This document shows, piece after piece, positions 28,898-37,137 of a stretch of 64,000 nt of DNA. The stretch comes from Pseudomonas fluorescens (GTDB taxonomy: Bacteria > Pseudomonadota > Gammaproteobacteria > Pseudomonadales > Pseudomonadaceae). Position numbers and translations under genes: made by a program. Location: assembly GCF_902497625.1 (NCBI RefSeq), contig NZ_CABVGX010000011.1:1-64000 (forward strand). The letters are read 5' to 3'. The notes under the pieces were generated by a model, which was given only the letters and a program-made list of their open reading frames with translations, had not been told where the DNA came from and searched no databases. Within the stretch, counting starts at the first letter, position 1; the number at the start of each line of letters is the position of its first letter.

Positions 28898-29515
28898 TCA
28901 GGCGTTGGCCAAGTCCCTGATCCTGAGGACTGTGGTCGTTGAGCAGTTGGCGTGCCTGGCTGTTGCGCGGATGCCAAGGCCGGCACCGAGCAATTCCGTA
29001 ACGCGTTTGTGCAGATCGTCATCAATCGGCCGACCCTGATACTTACCTGCCGCTTTGGCCTTTTCGATACCCTGGGCCTGGCGCTCGCGGCGTTGCTCGT
29101 AATCCTTGCGGGCAATGGCGGCCATCATTTCCACCAGCATGGAGTTGATAGCGCCCAGCATTCGCCCGGTGAACTCGTCGCCCTTCGTGTCCTGCATTCC
29201 CTGGTGACTGGTCGGCAGATCGAGCGCGACGATGCGCAGGCCCTTGGAATCAATCGTGGCCTTGAGCTTCTGCCAATCCTCCACCGGCAAGCGGGAGAGC
29301 CGGTCTATCGACTCCACCAGCAACACGTCACCGTTGCGCGCATCTTTGAGCAGACGCAGCAACTCGGGCCGGTCTGCGGAGGCGCCGCTGGCATTCTCCA
29401 GATATACGCTCGCGATGACCTTGTTATGGTCGCTGGCGAACTGTTCAAGCGAGGCCTGGGCGCGGCTGGCGTCTTGCTCTTCGGTTGATGCTCGGAGATA
29501 TGCGCGGATGAACAT
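28898..29515 (-). CDS. Serine recombinase (resolvase family)
   Basis: 205 aa. The catalytic domain has YLRASTEEQDASRAQ with the active Ser, then LLVESIDRLSRLP (motif with catalytic Arg), an E-helix, and a C-terminal helix-turn-helix (GIRATARHANCSTTTVLRI). The size and layout are those of transposon resolvases or plasmid invertases. ATG 29515. Direct repeats just upstream (29526-29539 and 29612-29625) may form its recombination site. No transposase gene accompanies it, so it is either a relic of a Tn3-like unit or a stand-alone resolution system. Confidence 0.9.
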   Translation of the reverse strand: MFIRAYLRASTEEQDASRAQASLEQFASDHNKVIASVYLENASGASADRPELLRLLKDARNGDVLLVESIDRLSRLPVEDWQKLKATIDSKGLRIVALDLPTSHQGMQDTKGDEFTGRMLGAINSMLVEMMAAIARKDYEQRRERQAQGIEKAKAAGKYQGRPIDDDLHKRVTELLGAGLGIRATARHANCSTTTVLRIRDLANA

Positions 29516-29524
29516 GATGTGCCT

Positions 29525-29626
29525 TCCGTATCAGTTAGGGTGTTCTACTAATACTGTTGCACTATGGGTGTCACTTATCAAGCGGAAAGGGCAAATAAAT
29601 TTGAATATGCCCGTATCAGCTAAGGC
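29525..29626. promoter_or_regulatory. Candidate res-type site of the serine recombinase
   Basis: Near-identical words CCGTATCAGTTAGGG (29525-29539) and CCGTATCAGCTAAGG (29611-29625) lie about 86 bp apart in AT-rich DNA immediately upstream of the recombinase gene, the usual place for res subsites. The inner half-sites were not resolved by eye. Confidence 0.5.
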
Positions 29627-29630
29627 ATAC

Positions 29631-29849
29631 CTATAACTGCCGTAGTCGCATGATGGCGCCTGTGATGTCTTGAGCATTCCGGTCCAGCGTTTCGATGGCC
29701 GCAATTGCGTTAGCGGCAACGCTCCCCACTCCATTCTCAGAAAGCCACTTGGTCACCTCCTCAATGGCTGCACATATGGCGTGCTGGTTGTGCAGGAGCA
29801 GTGTGAGTGCGTCTGCTGTGGCTATGTTGGCTTCAGAGTTATCTGACAT
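29631..29849 (-). CDS. Small hypothetical protein
   Basis: 72 aa, one predicted helical protein (MSDNSEANIATADALTLLLH to IMRLRQL), no recognised domain. ATG 29849, with AAGGACG upstream on the minus strand. It lies just upstream of the recombinase gene on the same strand. Function unknown. Confidence 0.6.
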   Translation of the reverse strand: MSDNSEANIATADALTLLLHNQHAICAAIEEVTKWLSENGVGSVAANAIAAIETLDRNAQDITGAIMRLRQL

Positions 29850-30224
29850 GGGTATCGTCCTTGAGTAACTGGTGCGGGAAGACTAGCTGAACTCGCCGCT
29901 GGCTCGAGCCACTTCTCCAGATCCGCTGACGCCTAGGCAATTACACTGACTTGACCACCCATTTGCATTCGACCTAACCAGCCATCTGCGCCGGATTTGA
30001 CCCGCCCCCTTAGCAAACATGACCGTCAGTGAACGACCCAAAGCGGCCGGCAAACCGAGCCAAGGTAAACGAGCGAGAGACTGCGAATAACGGCGCTTAT
30101 GGTAAGCCGGGTCAAGATCCTATCGCGTGCCAGTGCGGGGCTCGCACTGGCACGCGTCCGACCGTTTATGTCGGACCCGACAGAGTCCGTAAGATTTGCC
30201 TGCCAAGTCGGGGCTATTCAGCGA
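29850..30224. other. Intergenic stretch
   Basis: 375 bp with no supported gene. An inverted pair GTCGGACCCGAC lies near 30170-30181. The sequence around 29945-30030 looks like decayed coding DNA, possibly of an insertion element, but I cannot assign it. Confidence 0.35.
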
Positions 30225-31727
30225 TTATCGGCTAACGCGGAAGCGACCACTCAACCGGCTCAAACGATCGGCAAATTGGCTGAGTTGCTGGCCATCGTTA
30301 TTAAGCTTGTTTGCATCGCCGAACGTTTGCTCAGCCACTTTTTGCACACTGTGAAGATGCTGACTGACTTCTGCACTGGTCGCAGCCTGCTCGTGGGTGG
30401 CAGCGGCAATCAGCTCGTTCATTTGAGTAATGGCGCTGATGTCTTGCGCTACGGCGCCGAGCAGTTCTGCAGTTGCCTGACTGTCTCGCACGCAGCTGCG
30501 CGCACTGTCTCGACTTTCCTGCATGGCAGTCACTGCTTGACGGCTGCCTTGTTGCAGGCCGCTGATGATTTCTTGGATCTCAGCGGTGGACAACGCTGTT
30601 TTCTGCGCAAGATTACGTACCTCGTCAGCCACGACGGCAAAACCACGACCATGCTCGCCAGCACGTGCGGCTTCAATCGCTGCGTTTAGGGCCAGCAGGT
30701 TGGTTTGATCCGCAATTGAACGGATCACTTCCAGAACCTTGCCGATTTTCTCGGACTGCTCTGCCAGCGCCTGAACCTCGGTTTCAGTAACATCGATTTG
30801 TGTGGCTAGTTTGCCAATCTCGCTACGCACATGGTTGACCGAGCGGCTGCCCTCGGCAGCCTGTTGATTCGCGGTTCGAGCTGCCGTTGCGGCGCCATCG
30901 GCATGCCCAGCAACTTCGTCAATAGCGGTGCTCATCTGCAGCATGGCTGAGCTCATGCAGGTAATTTCGCTTTGCTGCTGCTCCGCACCGGAGCTTAGGT
31001 GGCCGGTGGTTTGCAGCAGACTGTCACCCATTTTTTTCAGGCTTTGGGTATGGTTAACCACTTCACCGACCAACTCATCTAAGGTGCTGAGAAATTGGTT
31101 AAAGCCTAGGCTAACTTTGCCTTGGGCAGTGCTGCGGCAAACGAGGTTTATTTCGTCATCATTCTCAATTAGCTTTTCGGCCGCTTGCATCAGCGCCGCG
31201 CTTTCAACGGCTTCCGCGTGGTTCTGCATCGCCAAGTAAATCAGGATGGCGCTTTCTGCAACGACGTACATTGCATGCAGAAAAATTATTGACCAACTGC
31301 CGCTCGGCAGTACAACCACGTCTACACCTTGTGCTTGCAATGCAAAGAAACTCAGGTGGTGCACTGCAATCACCAACGCTGCGACCAAAATCGGCAGCCA
31401 ATCGCGGTAATACACTAAGAAGGCAAGTAACACAAAGATGCTGAAGTGCATCTCCATCATGCCGCCTGCCTGGTTGATGTGCAGGGCCGCCATCACCATA
31501 TACGCCGCGCCCATCACGCAACGCAACAGGCGTTGGCCGCTAATGAGTTGGTTAAGTACGCTCATTACTACAGCCGTACCACCAGCGACCAGGAGCGCTT
31601 GACCCCAAGTACCATTCCAAAACGCGAGGCCGACCGAGTACACAAACATCAGCCACAGCACCCCCAGCATGACTCGGTCTGCTTTTTGGTAGTGCTCTTG
31701 AAGGGTGGGGGATAGGTCAGATGACAT
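30225..31727 (-). CDS. Methyl-accepting chemotaxis protein with six-helix membrane module
   Basis: 500 aa. About six hydrophobic segments occupy residues 20-175 with hardly any periplasmic loop. A HAMP-like linker follows, and then the cytoplasmic signalling domain with the conserved hairpin tip [41 protein letters not shown]. It should signal to CheA/CheW. The sensor is unusual in having no periplasmic ligand-binding domain, so the signal is probably membrane-borne or energetic. ATG 31727 starts [13 protein letters not shown]; an ATG at 31778 is in frame. It is cargo within the island, next to a thioredoxin-like gene on the same strand. Confidence 0.9.
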   Translation of the reverse strand: MSSDLSPTLQEHYQKADRVMLGVLWLMFVYSVGLAFWNGTWGQALLVAGGTAVVMSVLNQLISGQRLLRCVMGAAYMVMAALHINQAGGMMEMHFSIFVLLAFLVYYRDWLPILVAALVIAVHHLSFFALQAQGVDVVVLPSGSWSIIFLHAMYVVAESAILIYLAMQNHAEAVESAALMQAAEKLIENDDEINLVCRSTAQGKVSLGFNQFLSTLDELVGEVVNHTQSLKKMGDSLLQTTGHLSSGAEQQQSEITCMSSAMLQMSTAIDEVAGHADGAATAARTANQQAAEGSRSVNHVRSEIGKLATQIDVTETEVQALAEQSEKIGKVLEVIRSIADQTNLLALNAAIEAARAGEHGRGFAVVADEVRNLAQKTALSTAEIQEIISGLQQGSRQAVTAMQESRDSARSCVRDSQATAELLGAVAQDISAITQMNELIAAATHEQAATSAEVSQHLHSVQKVAEQTFGDANKLNNDGQQLSQFADRLSRLSGRFRVSR

Positions 31728-31905
31728 GGTGAGAGGCTCGAGAGGTTGTGCTGCAGTCGTGGTGAGTGCGGCAATCATATATTCGTAAATAGCGTTAGCT
31801 CGATTTAGGCGAGCGGCAACTGCTCACAATTGCTGTATCGGCAAGTTGAGTCTAGGGATGAGCATGAATTTGCGCATAACGCCATAGCGCGCTGCCGGTT
31901 CGTCG

Positions 31906-32478
31906 TCAATTGCTCGGCCAGTCGCAGAAGCAGCCTATGGCCATTGTGTTGACTGCGTTTACGGGTCTGCCAGCACTCAGGGCGTCTAGAATGGGCTCGA
32001 TAATGCTGTTACTAGAGGTGCAGGTAGCGCCTTCACTGTAGGGGCCGAAATATGCCAGTTGGCCTGTTCGGTCCCAGATTGCCACAGCCGGGCTGGCGGG
32101 GATTTTGTAGCTGCCGCTCAAAGCCGGTAAGGTTTTCAGGGCGTTCAGGCCACCAGATAATTGGCCGTTGCTACCTGGGGTTTGTACCGCGTAGAAACTT
32201 ACACCCTGTGGGCCGAAGCGCTTGATCAGCTCGGTCAGGTGTTGCTGGTTGCCTATATTGCACGGGCAGGATGGGTCCCAGAAATGTATCAGGCGGATCT
32301 GGCCTGGACCAGCAAGCTCATCAGGCAGGCGCAGCTGTTCACCGTAGAACAGCGCGGTCTGCTCACTGAAGCTGCGCAGGTAGCGCACTTCGTACCACCA
32401 GTAGGCAACTAGCATGGAGAGGCCCCAGAGCATAATCAGCAGGCTTGCTATGAGGGTTTTGCGATTCGGGCGGGTCAT
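31906..32478 (-). CDS. Membrane-anchored thioredoxin-like protein (DUF6436-like)
   Basis: 190 aa. An N-terminal membrane anchor (about residues 8-30, ASLLIMLWGLSMLVAYWWY) is followed by a thioredoxin-fold domain with IRLIHFWDPSCPCNIG, where CPC replaces the usual CxxC. Further Cys lie near the C terminus (GCFCDWPSN). It should face the periplasm. ATG 32478 is preferred; an upstream ATG at 32514 would add 12 residues. It precedes the chemotaxis receptor gene on the same strand, 178 bp upstream, so the two may be expressed together. A link between redox state and taxis is speculation. Confidence 0.75.
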   Translation of the reverse strand: MTRPNRKTLIASLLIMLWGLSMLVAYWWYEVRYLRSFSEQTALFYGEQLRLPDELAGPGQIRLIHFWDPSCPCNIGNQQHLTELIKRFGPQGVSFYAVQTPGSNGQLSGGLNALKTLPALSGSYKIPASPAVAIWDRTGQLAYFGPYSEGATCTSSNSIIEPILDALSAGRPVNAVNTMAIGCFCDWPSN

Positions 32479-32912
32479 GGGCAGTCTTTGATTTTTAGAT
32501 GTGCAACTTACCATAGCTAGGGCTTACCAGTCCGCGGCCAAAGCCACAGCCGTCGCTTTCCTCCTGAGTTATTCGACAACTCATCGGGCCTGACGGTAAC
32601 GGTTTTACGATGTCGCGTGAGTCTGTCGCAGGTACTTTATGAACTGCGGCATGACATGCGACGATGTGGTACTAAGAAGGATGCGAGGTGAGCCCGATAC
32701 GCTTGGTACCACCCTGTGCAATGCCGCAGCGAGATATGTGGGAGAGTTTATGTTTTTCACGACTGACCGGAAATGGCCGTTCGCTGCCGGTCGTATCTTC
32801 GGTGTGGCACCGGTCAATTCGGTTGAAAACAGCCGTCAACACCAAATCAATTAGATGATGATCGCCGCCCCGGTTGGCTATGCCGTTGACAGGCCGCTTG
32901 GTGATGGTCCAC
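32479..32912. other. Intergenic stretch
   Basis: 434 bp with no supported gene. A plus-strand ORF at 32639-32854 (71 aa) lacks a ribosome site and a recognisable product. Bases up to about 32600 probably include the promoter of the thioredoxin-like gene. Confidence 0.35.
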
Positions 32913-33255
32913 GCGCGCGCGTACTGCTCCGAAAACTATCAAATCCCCTCGCCAGTTAGGGCTTTCTAAATCATCAATTTTTTTGGCGACTGCTGAAAAC
33001 ACTTCAGTGGTTCTGTGAACGAACCACTTCAAGCTCCAGTTTCTCCTAGGTGGAGCAAGGAGTCATACGGGATGCTCCATGGCAGTGTGGTTAGTCGGGC
33101 CGACTGGGGTGATACACGCGCGTACTGCTTAAGAAACTATGAGATCTTCCTGCCTTTCATTGGCTCCAGAAATCACCATTCTCTTTGTGACGACTATTGA
33201 ATGCAGCTCAATGGTTCTAAATTCGAACCACGTCAGGTTCCAGTTTTCTCCTAGG
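32913..33255. repeat. Two degenerate tandem copies of a structured 140-bp unit
   Basis: Unit A (32913-33050) and unit B (33115-33255) share in the same order: CGCGCGTACTGCT, AAACTAT, GCGACTG/GACGACT, a small hairpin, a second hairpin, and CAGTTT(T)CTCCTAGG. The first hairpin is CTGA/TCAG in A and TTGA/TCAA in B with 7-nt loops. The second is AGTGGTTC/GAACCACT in A (33006-33028) and TGGTTC/GAACCA in B (33212-33230), again with 7-nt loops. The first stem shows compensatory change. Nothing coding overlaps it; the stretch 33256-33556 is otherwise empty. Confidence 0.7.
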
Positions 33256-33556
33256 CGCTGATCAGTACGGCGGCGCCCAGGCACGCCGGAGCCGGTGCTA
33301 TGTGGGTTCCCGACTACGATGGTGTTTTATCGTCGCTCTGACTCCATTCGTGTGTTGCCATGTTTCTGATGGGGAGTTTCTTTTAGGTGCACCTCAGGTG
33401 CAACACACAACTGGACAAAACGGAACGGACGAGTCTTGATTTCAAGGCTTAGGAAAGGTATTTTTCGTTGCACTTTGTCGGGACAACTCAAAGTGATACG
33501 CGTCAGCAAATCCAGGGCGGGTAAGCACTTGGTAATCGCCATCCGTGGCGTTTCGC

Positions 33557-33769
33557 TCAGTCTAGGATCTCGCGACGAATCTTGTCCTGCTCTCGCAGCT
33601 CTTCGGCCAGCTCTCGCAGCAACGGCCTCATTCCACCTGTCCAGGCATTGCGCGCCGCGGCGGCCTTACCCTCGGTGCTTCGTGGCCCGGTGCTTTGTTC
33701 CCAAGGTCGCCATTGCCGGATCAGCTCCGCCTGCCGCGCCCGTCGCTCGGGCGTCCAACCGTTCGCCAT
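33557..33769 (-). CDS. Small hypothetical island protein
   Basis: 70 aa, strongly basic (GWTPERRARQAELIRQWRPW then STGPRSTEGKAAAARNAW). This is a short conserved type found in Proteobacterial prophages and islands, with no known function; it may bind nucleic acid. ATG 33769 has GGAGG six bases upstream. Its 5' end lies inside the longer neighbouring gene (33666-34271) in another frame. A truncated copy sits at 28508-28630. Confidence 0.75.
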   Translation of the reverse strand: MANGWTPERRARQAELIRQWRPWEQSTGPRSTEGKAAAARNAWTGGMRPLLRELAEELREQDKIRREILD

Positions 33770-34271
33770 GCTCAACCTCCAATAGTTCGTTCTGCGCTTT
33801 TTTGGTTTTCCGCGTGCGCGCGGGCTTCTCTTGAATACCGTTATTGACCTGGACCTGATTGCCGATGTTCGCCTGCTTCACGAAAGCGACCTGCTTGGGG
33901 GTTTTAAGTTCGCCCAAGGTCTGCAAGGTCGCCCGGGCCTGGTTCTGAGCCTTAAGTGCGAGACGCATGTAGGACTCAAGCCCGCCCATGTTTTTAGACG
34001 ACAGTGCACGACTCGCAAGATGCACGAATAGAGCATCCAGAGAGTGCGCTTGCGATACCAGCATGTCTTCTGCTCGGCTCATGTCGCCGCGGTTGATTGC
34101 AGTCGTCTGCCGACCCAGTTCGAGGACAGCCTCGAGGAACGACGTCTTGCCGAGCAGGTTACTGCTGACAAGCAATGCGGCGTTCTTGCACTCCGGAGTC
34201 AGGTAATTACGGGCATTGGCCCGTTCCTCATTCTCCTCAATGGCAAACTCCACTGACGGGGCATCGTTCAT
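33666..34271 (-). CDS. Hypothetical island/phage-type protein
   Basis: 201 aa, soluble. The middle has long helices, and the segment VAFVKQANIGNQVQVNN followed by a basic tail is a pattern I associate with phage-derived proteins of unknown function. ATG 34271 overlaps the stop of the upstream gene (ATGA). Its last third overlaps the small gene at 33557-33769 in a different frame, about 104 bp, so the true C terminus may be uncertain. Confidence 0.65.
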   Translation of the reverse strand: MNDAPSVEFAIEENEERANARNYLTPECKNAALLVSSNLLGKTSFLEAVLELGRQTTAINRGDMSRAEDMLVSQAHSLDALFVHLASRALSSKNMGGLESYMRLALKAQNQARATLQTLGELKTPKQVAFVKQANIGNQVQVNNGIQEKPARTRKTKKAQNELLEVEHGERLDARATGAAGGADPAMATLGTKHRATKHRG

Positions 34272-35050
34272 TCGCTCGTCTCCATCTGGGTGTTGTTATA
34301 ACGCTGGCGCAGATCAACGCCAGCCGGACAGTAACGGCCGGTTGCCGCATGGCAGGCGCGGCAGCTCATCAGATGGTTGGTGTGTGCCGCATCGGCCTCT
34401 CGCCATGCCTGTGACGCCTTAGCTGCGGTGTGGATGATGTGCTGCGGCTTAACTTCCTCCACGGTGTGGATCTCGGCCGTTTGCTCAACCCGCTGCGGCC
34501 GGTTGATCCACGCCGGGCTAACGTGGATCGTGTCGGCCACCAGCACGACGTCCGCATCGGCCAGCTCGGCAAGGTCGTGCGGCTCCAAATGCCCCTCGTC
34601 CAGCAGTACAGCAGGATGGGTGCCGAGCAGACGCGCGACACGAGGCAGCCAGAGGCTCGACGGAGTAGGTTTAGACGATGGCGTGGCGAGTGTGCCGATT
34701 AGCGCCTTGACGATCTCCGCCTCGGAGAGAGGACGCTCGAAGCCTGGGACTGCAACTACCGCCAACAGGGTATCGCCGTGCTGCTGATGAGCCTTTTGTT
34801 TTGTAATAGCGGTGTCGATATCGCCGCATGCTTGCACCACGTACCCGTTGGCCAACACCAGCAGGTGCAACCAGCAAAGGGTCGGATCATTAGCCGCATT
34901 CAGTTCGGCAATGAGCTCGACGCGGTGCTTGCATACATAGAGTCGGTCGGCATCCGTGATGCGGTCAGCGGGGCGCAGGCGAAGTTTATCTCCGTTGAGC
35001 TCGGCGGTGAGGCCGGCCCGGAGCAGGTAGTCCAGGGCGGCCACGATCAA
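34268..35050 (-). CDS. Protein with TubC-like N-terminal domain
   Basis: 260 aa. Residues 1-50 (ALDYLLRAGLTAELNGDKL to KHRVELIAEL) resemble the TubC N-terminal docking domain, which in Pseudomonas islands is often attached to replication-associated proteins. The rest is unrecognised, apart from a Cys/His cluster near the end (CRACHAATGRYCPAG) that could bind zinc. Both ends overlap neighbours by ATGA, so it is embedded in the primase/helicase operon. Confidence 0.7.
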   Translation of the reverse strand: MIVAALDYLLRAGLTAELNGDKLRLRPADRITDADRLYVCKHRVELIAELNAANDPTLCWLHLLVLANGYVVQACGDIDTAITKQKAHQQHGDTLLAVVAVPGFERPLSEAEIVKALIGTLATPSSKPTPSSLWLPRVARLLGTHPAVLLDEGHLEPHDLAELADADVVLVADTIHVSPAWINRPQRVEQTAEIHTVEEVKPQHIIHTAAKASQAWREADAAHTNHLMSCRACHAATGRYCPAGVDLRQRYNNTQMETSE

Positions 35051-36282
35051 AACTCCTCAAAGTCGACTGCAGGCGACTTGGCATGCTGTCCGTTCTGTGT
35101 CCGGTTTTCGTCCGCTTCCCGTCCGGTTTGTCCGGTATTAACGATCTTCAGACTGTCCGTCCGGTCCGGTTCCATTAAGGACTGCAGGACAGGACGGACA
35201 AGAAATACATGTGCACCGTCGATTCGGATTTGCTGACGATCAGTCAGCGTGTTTTTGACATCGTGAAACCGCTGGCGAGAAATTTCGGCTTCTTCACACT
35301 TCGCTTTCCATGCGTCAAGTGTGATGAGTACCGGGTGATCCTCCCGGCCCTGGCTATTCAACCGTTGGGCGATCTCCGCGTGCATCTGCTCGAGCGTTTC
35401 CAGCGCAGCCTTTTGCTGCTTACCCAACTTTGCCAACACTGGCGCTGCTGGTGCTGTGTACCCAGTCAGACGCAGCGCGGCACCGCTGATCAGGCTGCCA
35501 CTGTCGTCGCGCACTGATACTCCGACCAGTTCGAAGGCAAGTGAGGACGGCTCTTCTGCATCCTTCATCTTGCGCGGGATCAGTCGAACCAGGTTGTCTT
35601 CGTTGCTGCGGCTCACTTCGAATTCAGCATCTGCAGCACCTTTCAGTGCCGACGATCCGCGTGCGCCTCGCTCGCCATCCTTGCCGCTGTGGTGGACGAT
35701 CAAGACAGTGGCCTTCCAGTGCCGACGCAGTGCGTCAACGTTGCGGATGAAATGCCCCACGTCAGTTGCGCTGTTTTCGTCGCCTCCGAAATTACGGGCC
35801 ATGGTATCGATCACAATCAGCACCGGGGATTCGCCAGTAGCTTCGGCAATCTGCTTAACCGCTTCTGCTACTTTTGCAGCATTTGTTTCGCTGGACAGAT
35901 CCGTAGGGGCCTCTGATACGAACAGCAGTTCCGGCAAGGCAGTGTCGTTATGCTGCGCCCATGCGTGAAGGCGCCGAGCGATACCGTTGTGACCTTCCCC
36001 TGCTATGTAAATTACAACTCCCGGTTTCACCAAATGGCCGTGGAACGGCATGCCGCTAGCAATACAGCAAGACAAGTCCAAAGCAACGAACGATTTCCCC
36101 TTACCGGGAGGGCCGTACATCACCGTGAGTGCGTCTTCCTCGATATAGCTTTCAACCAGCCAGGCAACAGGCTTGATTGGCATATGGCAGGCCGCTACAA
36201 AACGGAAGTCGGGAGTGCTGATCTGCTGCTGGCGCTGTGTTGCCCACTGGTTGTGGTAGAGATCTTTTGTTTTCGCACTCAT
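35047..36282 (-). CDS. RepA-like helicase, AAA family (replication of the island)
   Basis: 411 aa, RecA/DnaB-like ATPase of the RSF1010 RepA/AAA_25 type. Walker A is GPPGKGKSFVALDL (about residue 56), Walker B VLIVIDTMARNFGG (about 154), followed by IVHHSGKDGERGARGSSALKGA typical of the family. It should unwind DNA at the element's origin. A C-terminal extension probably includes a winged helix. The gene overlaps its neighbours on both sides (ATGA) and follows the primase gene directly. Confidence 0.88.
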   Translation of the reverse strand: MSAKTKDLYHNQWATQRQQQISTPDFRFVAACHMPIKPVAWLVESYIEEDALTVMYGPPGKGKSFVALDLSCCIASGMPFHGHLVKPGVVIYIAGEGHNGIARRLHAWAQHNDTALPELLFVSEAPTDLSSETNAAKVAEAVKQIAEATGESPVLIVIDTMARNFGGDENSATDVGHFIRNVDALRRHWKATVLIVHHSGKDGERGARGSSALKGAADAEFEVSRSNEDNLVRLIPRKMKDAEEPSSLAFELVGVSVRDDSGSLISGAALRLTGYTAPAAPVLAKLGKQQKAALETLEQMHAEIAQRLNSQGREDHPVLITLDAWKAKCEEAEISRQRFHDVKNTLTDRQQIRIDGAHVFLVRPVLQSLMEPDRTDSLKIVNTGQTGREADENRTQNGQHAKSPAVDFEEF

Positions 36283-36671
36283 GCTTTCAACTCCAAGCCT
36301 GCCAAGCGATCACGCGCCAGCTCGAAGCGATGGCGATCCTCTTCAGACAGTTCTGCACCTTGGGCGATTAGGGATTGGCCAATGAGGTGGACCATACGCT
36401 CACGCTCGATGGCAGCTCTGCTCGGACCCAGTCGACGTGGCTTGCTGCCGCAATCAGGGAACAGGTCGCGCAACTCCAGCTCGACGGAGGCGAGGATCTC
36501 GGTCACCGAACAGCCGACCCAGCACTTCACCAACAGCTTCCCGTCCTCGACCTCTGTGATATGCAGGCTGGGAGTCTTGTCATCATGTGCCGGGCAGCGA
36601 GCCGTCCACTTACCCGATTTCACTTGGCGAACTTTGTCGAGGAGTGGCAAAAGTTTGTCTGCAGGCTTCAT
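36279..36671 (-). CDS. CHC2 zinc-finger primase-type protein, short
   Basis: 130 aa. A CHC2-type zinc finger is visible: KWTARCPAHDDKTPSLHI and DGKLLVKCWVGCSVTEIL, with C26, H29, C50 and C54 as likely ligands. This is only the zinc-binding N-terminal domain of a DNA primase; no TOPRIM domain follows. Such short proteins recur next to RepA-like helicases in satellite and plasmid modules, where they may recognise primer sites. ATG overlaps nothing upstream; its stop overlaps the helicase start. Confidence 0.85.
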   Translation of the reverse strand: MKPADKLLPLLDKVRQVKSGKWTARCPAHDDKTPSLHITEVEDGKLLVKCWVGCSVTEILASVELELRDLFPDCGSKPRRLGPSRAAIERERMVHLIGQSLIAQGAELSEEDRHRFELARDRLAGLELKA

Positions 36672-36675
36672 TCAA

Positions 36676-37017
36676 TTACTCCTCGGAGATGAAGTCGAAG
36701 CGCTGCAGGGCGTTACATGCGGACTTATTGGTGCTGGCAGCCTTTTTCACTTCGACTACCTCACGCATTTCAATGCGTTTGCGTACCCATTCCTGGACTT
36801 CAGACAGAACGAAACCCACGGGTGCGCCACGGGACTTACTGTCGCTCAGTTGAACGGGACGAGGAAACGTGGGGTCGTCTTTGAGGCGTTTGTAGATGGT
36901 CGGCCGAGCAAGGCCGGTAATGGCTGCCAGATCGGGCATCCGGATGATGGTGGTGCCGGAGTCGAACGGAAGGCTGGCCGCGCGGCTTGCTGCTTTGAGG
37001 GGTTGGGTGTTGTGCAT
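36676..37017 (-). CDS. AlpA-family helix-turn-helix regulator
   Basis: 113 aa. IIRMPDLAAITGLARPTIYKRLKDDPTFPRPVQLS followed by GFVLSEVQEWVRKR is the AlpA/excisionase-like MerR-type fold. In P4-type elements AlpA proteins activate the integrase promoter and excision. It heads the operon of primase, helicase and TubC-like genes; only 4 bp separate its stop from the primase start. ATG 37017. Confidence 0.9.
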   Translation of the reverse strand: MHNTQPLKAASRAASLPFDSGTTIIRMPDLAAITGLARPTIYKRLKDDPTFPRPVQLSDSKSRGAPVGFVLSEVQEWVRKRIEMREVVEVKKAASTNKSACNALQRFDFISEE

Positions 37018-37079
37018 ATCTGTTTCCCGCCATTGATTGAGACGGGAGCAGACTGATGACTTAAACAGGCTAAAAAAAT

Positions 37080-37124
37080 CCCCTCAACGTGCCGGATATG
37101 GGGATATCCGGCACGTAAAAGGGG
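37080..37124 (-). terminator. Long perfect hairpin with T run
   Basis: ACGTGCCGGATAT (37087-37099) and its perfect complement (37104-37116) flank a GGGG loop. Outer CCCCT/AGGGG pairs extend the stem. On the minus strand the stem is followed by ATTTTTTT, a strong rho-independent terminator for the gene ending at 37138, just before the alpA promoter region. An operator role for the palindrome is possible too. Confidence 0.8.
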
Positions 37125-37137
37125 TTATCCGATACGG

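Noticed and set aside
32639-32854. 71-aa plus-strand ORF
   Set aside because: No ribosome site or recognisable product; not called.
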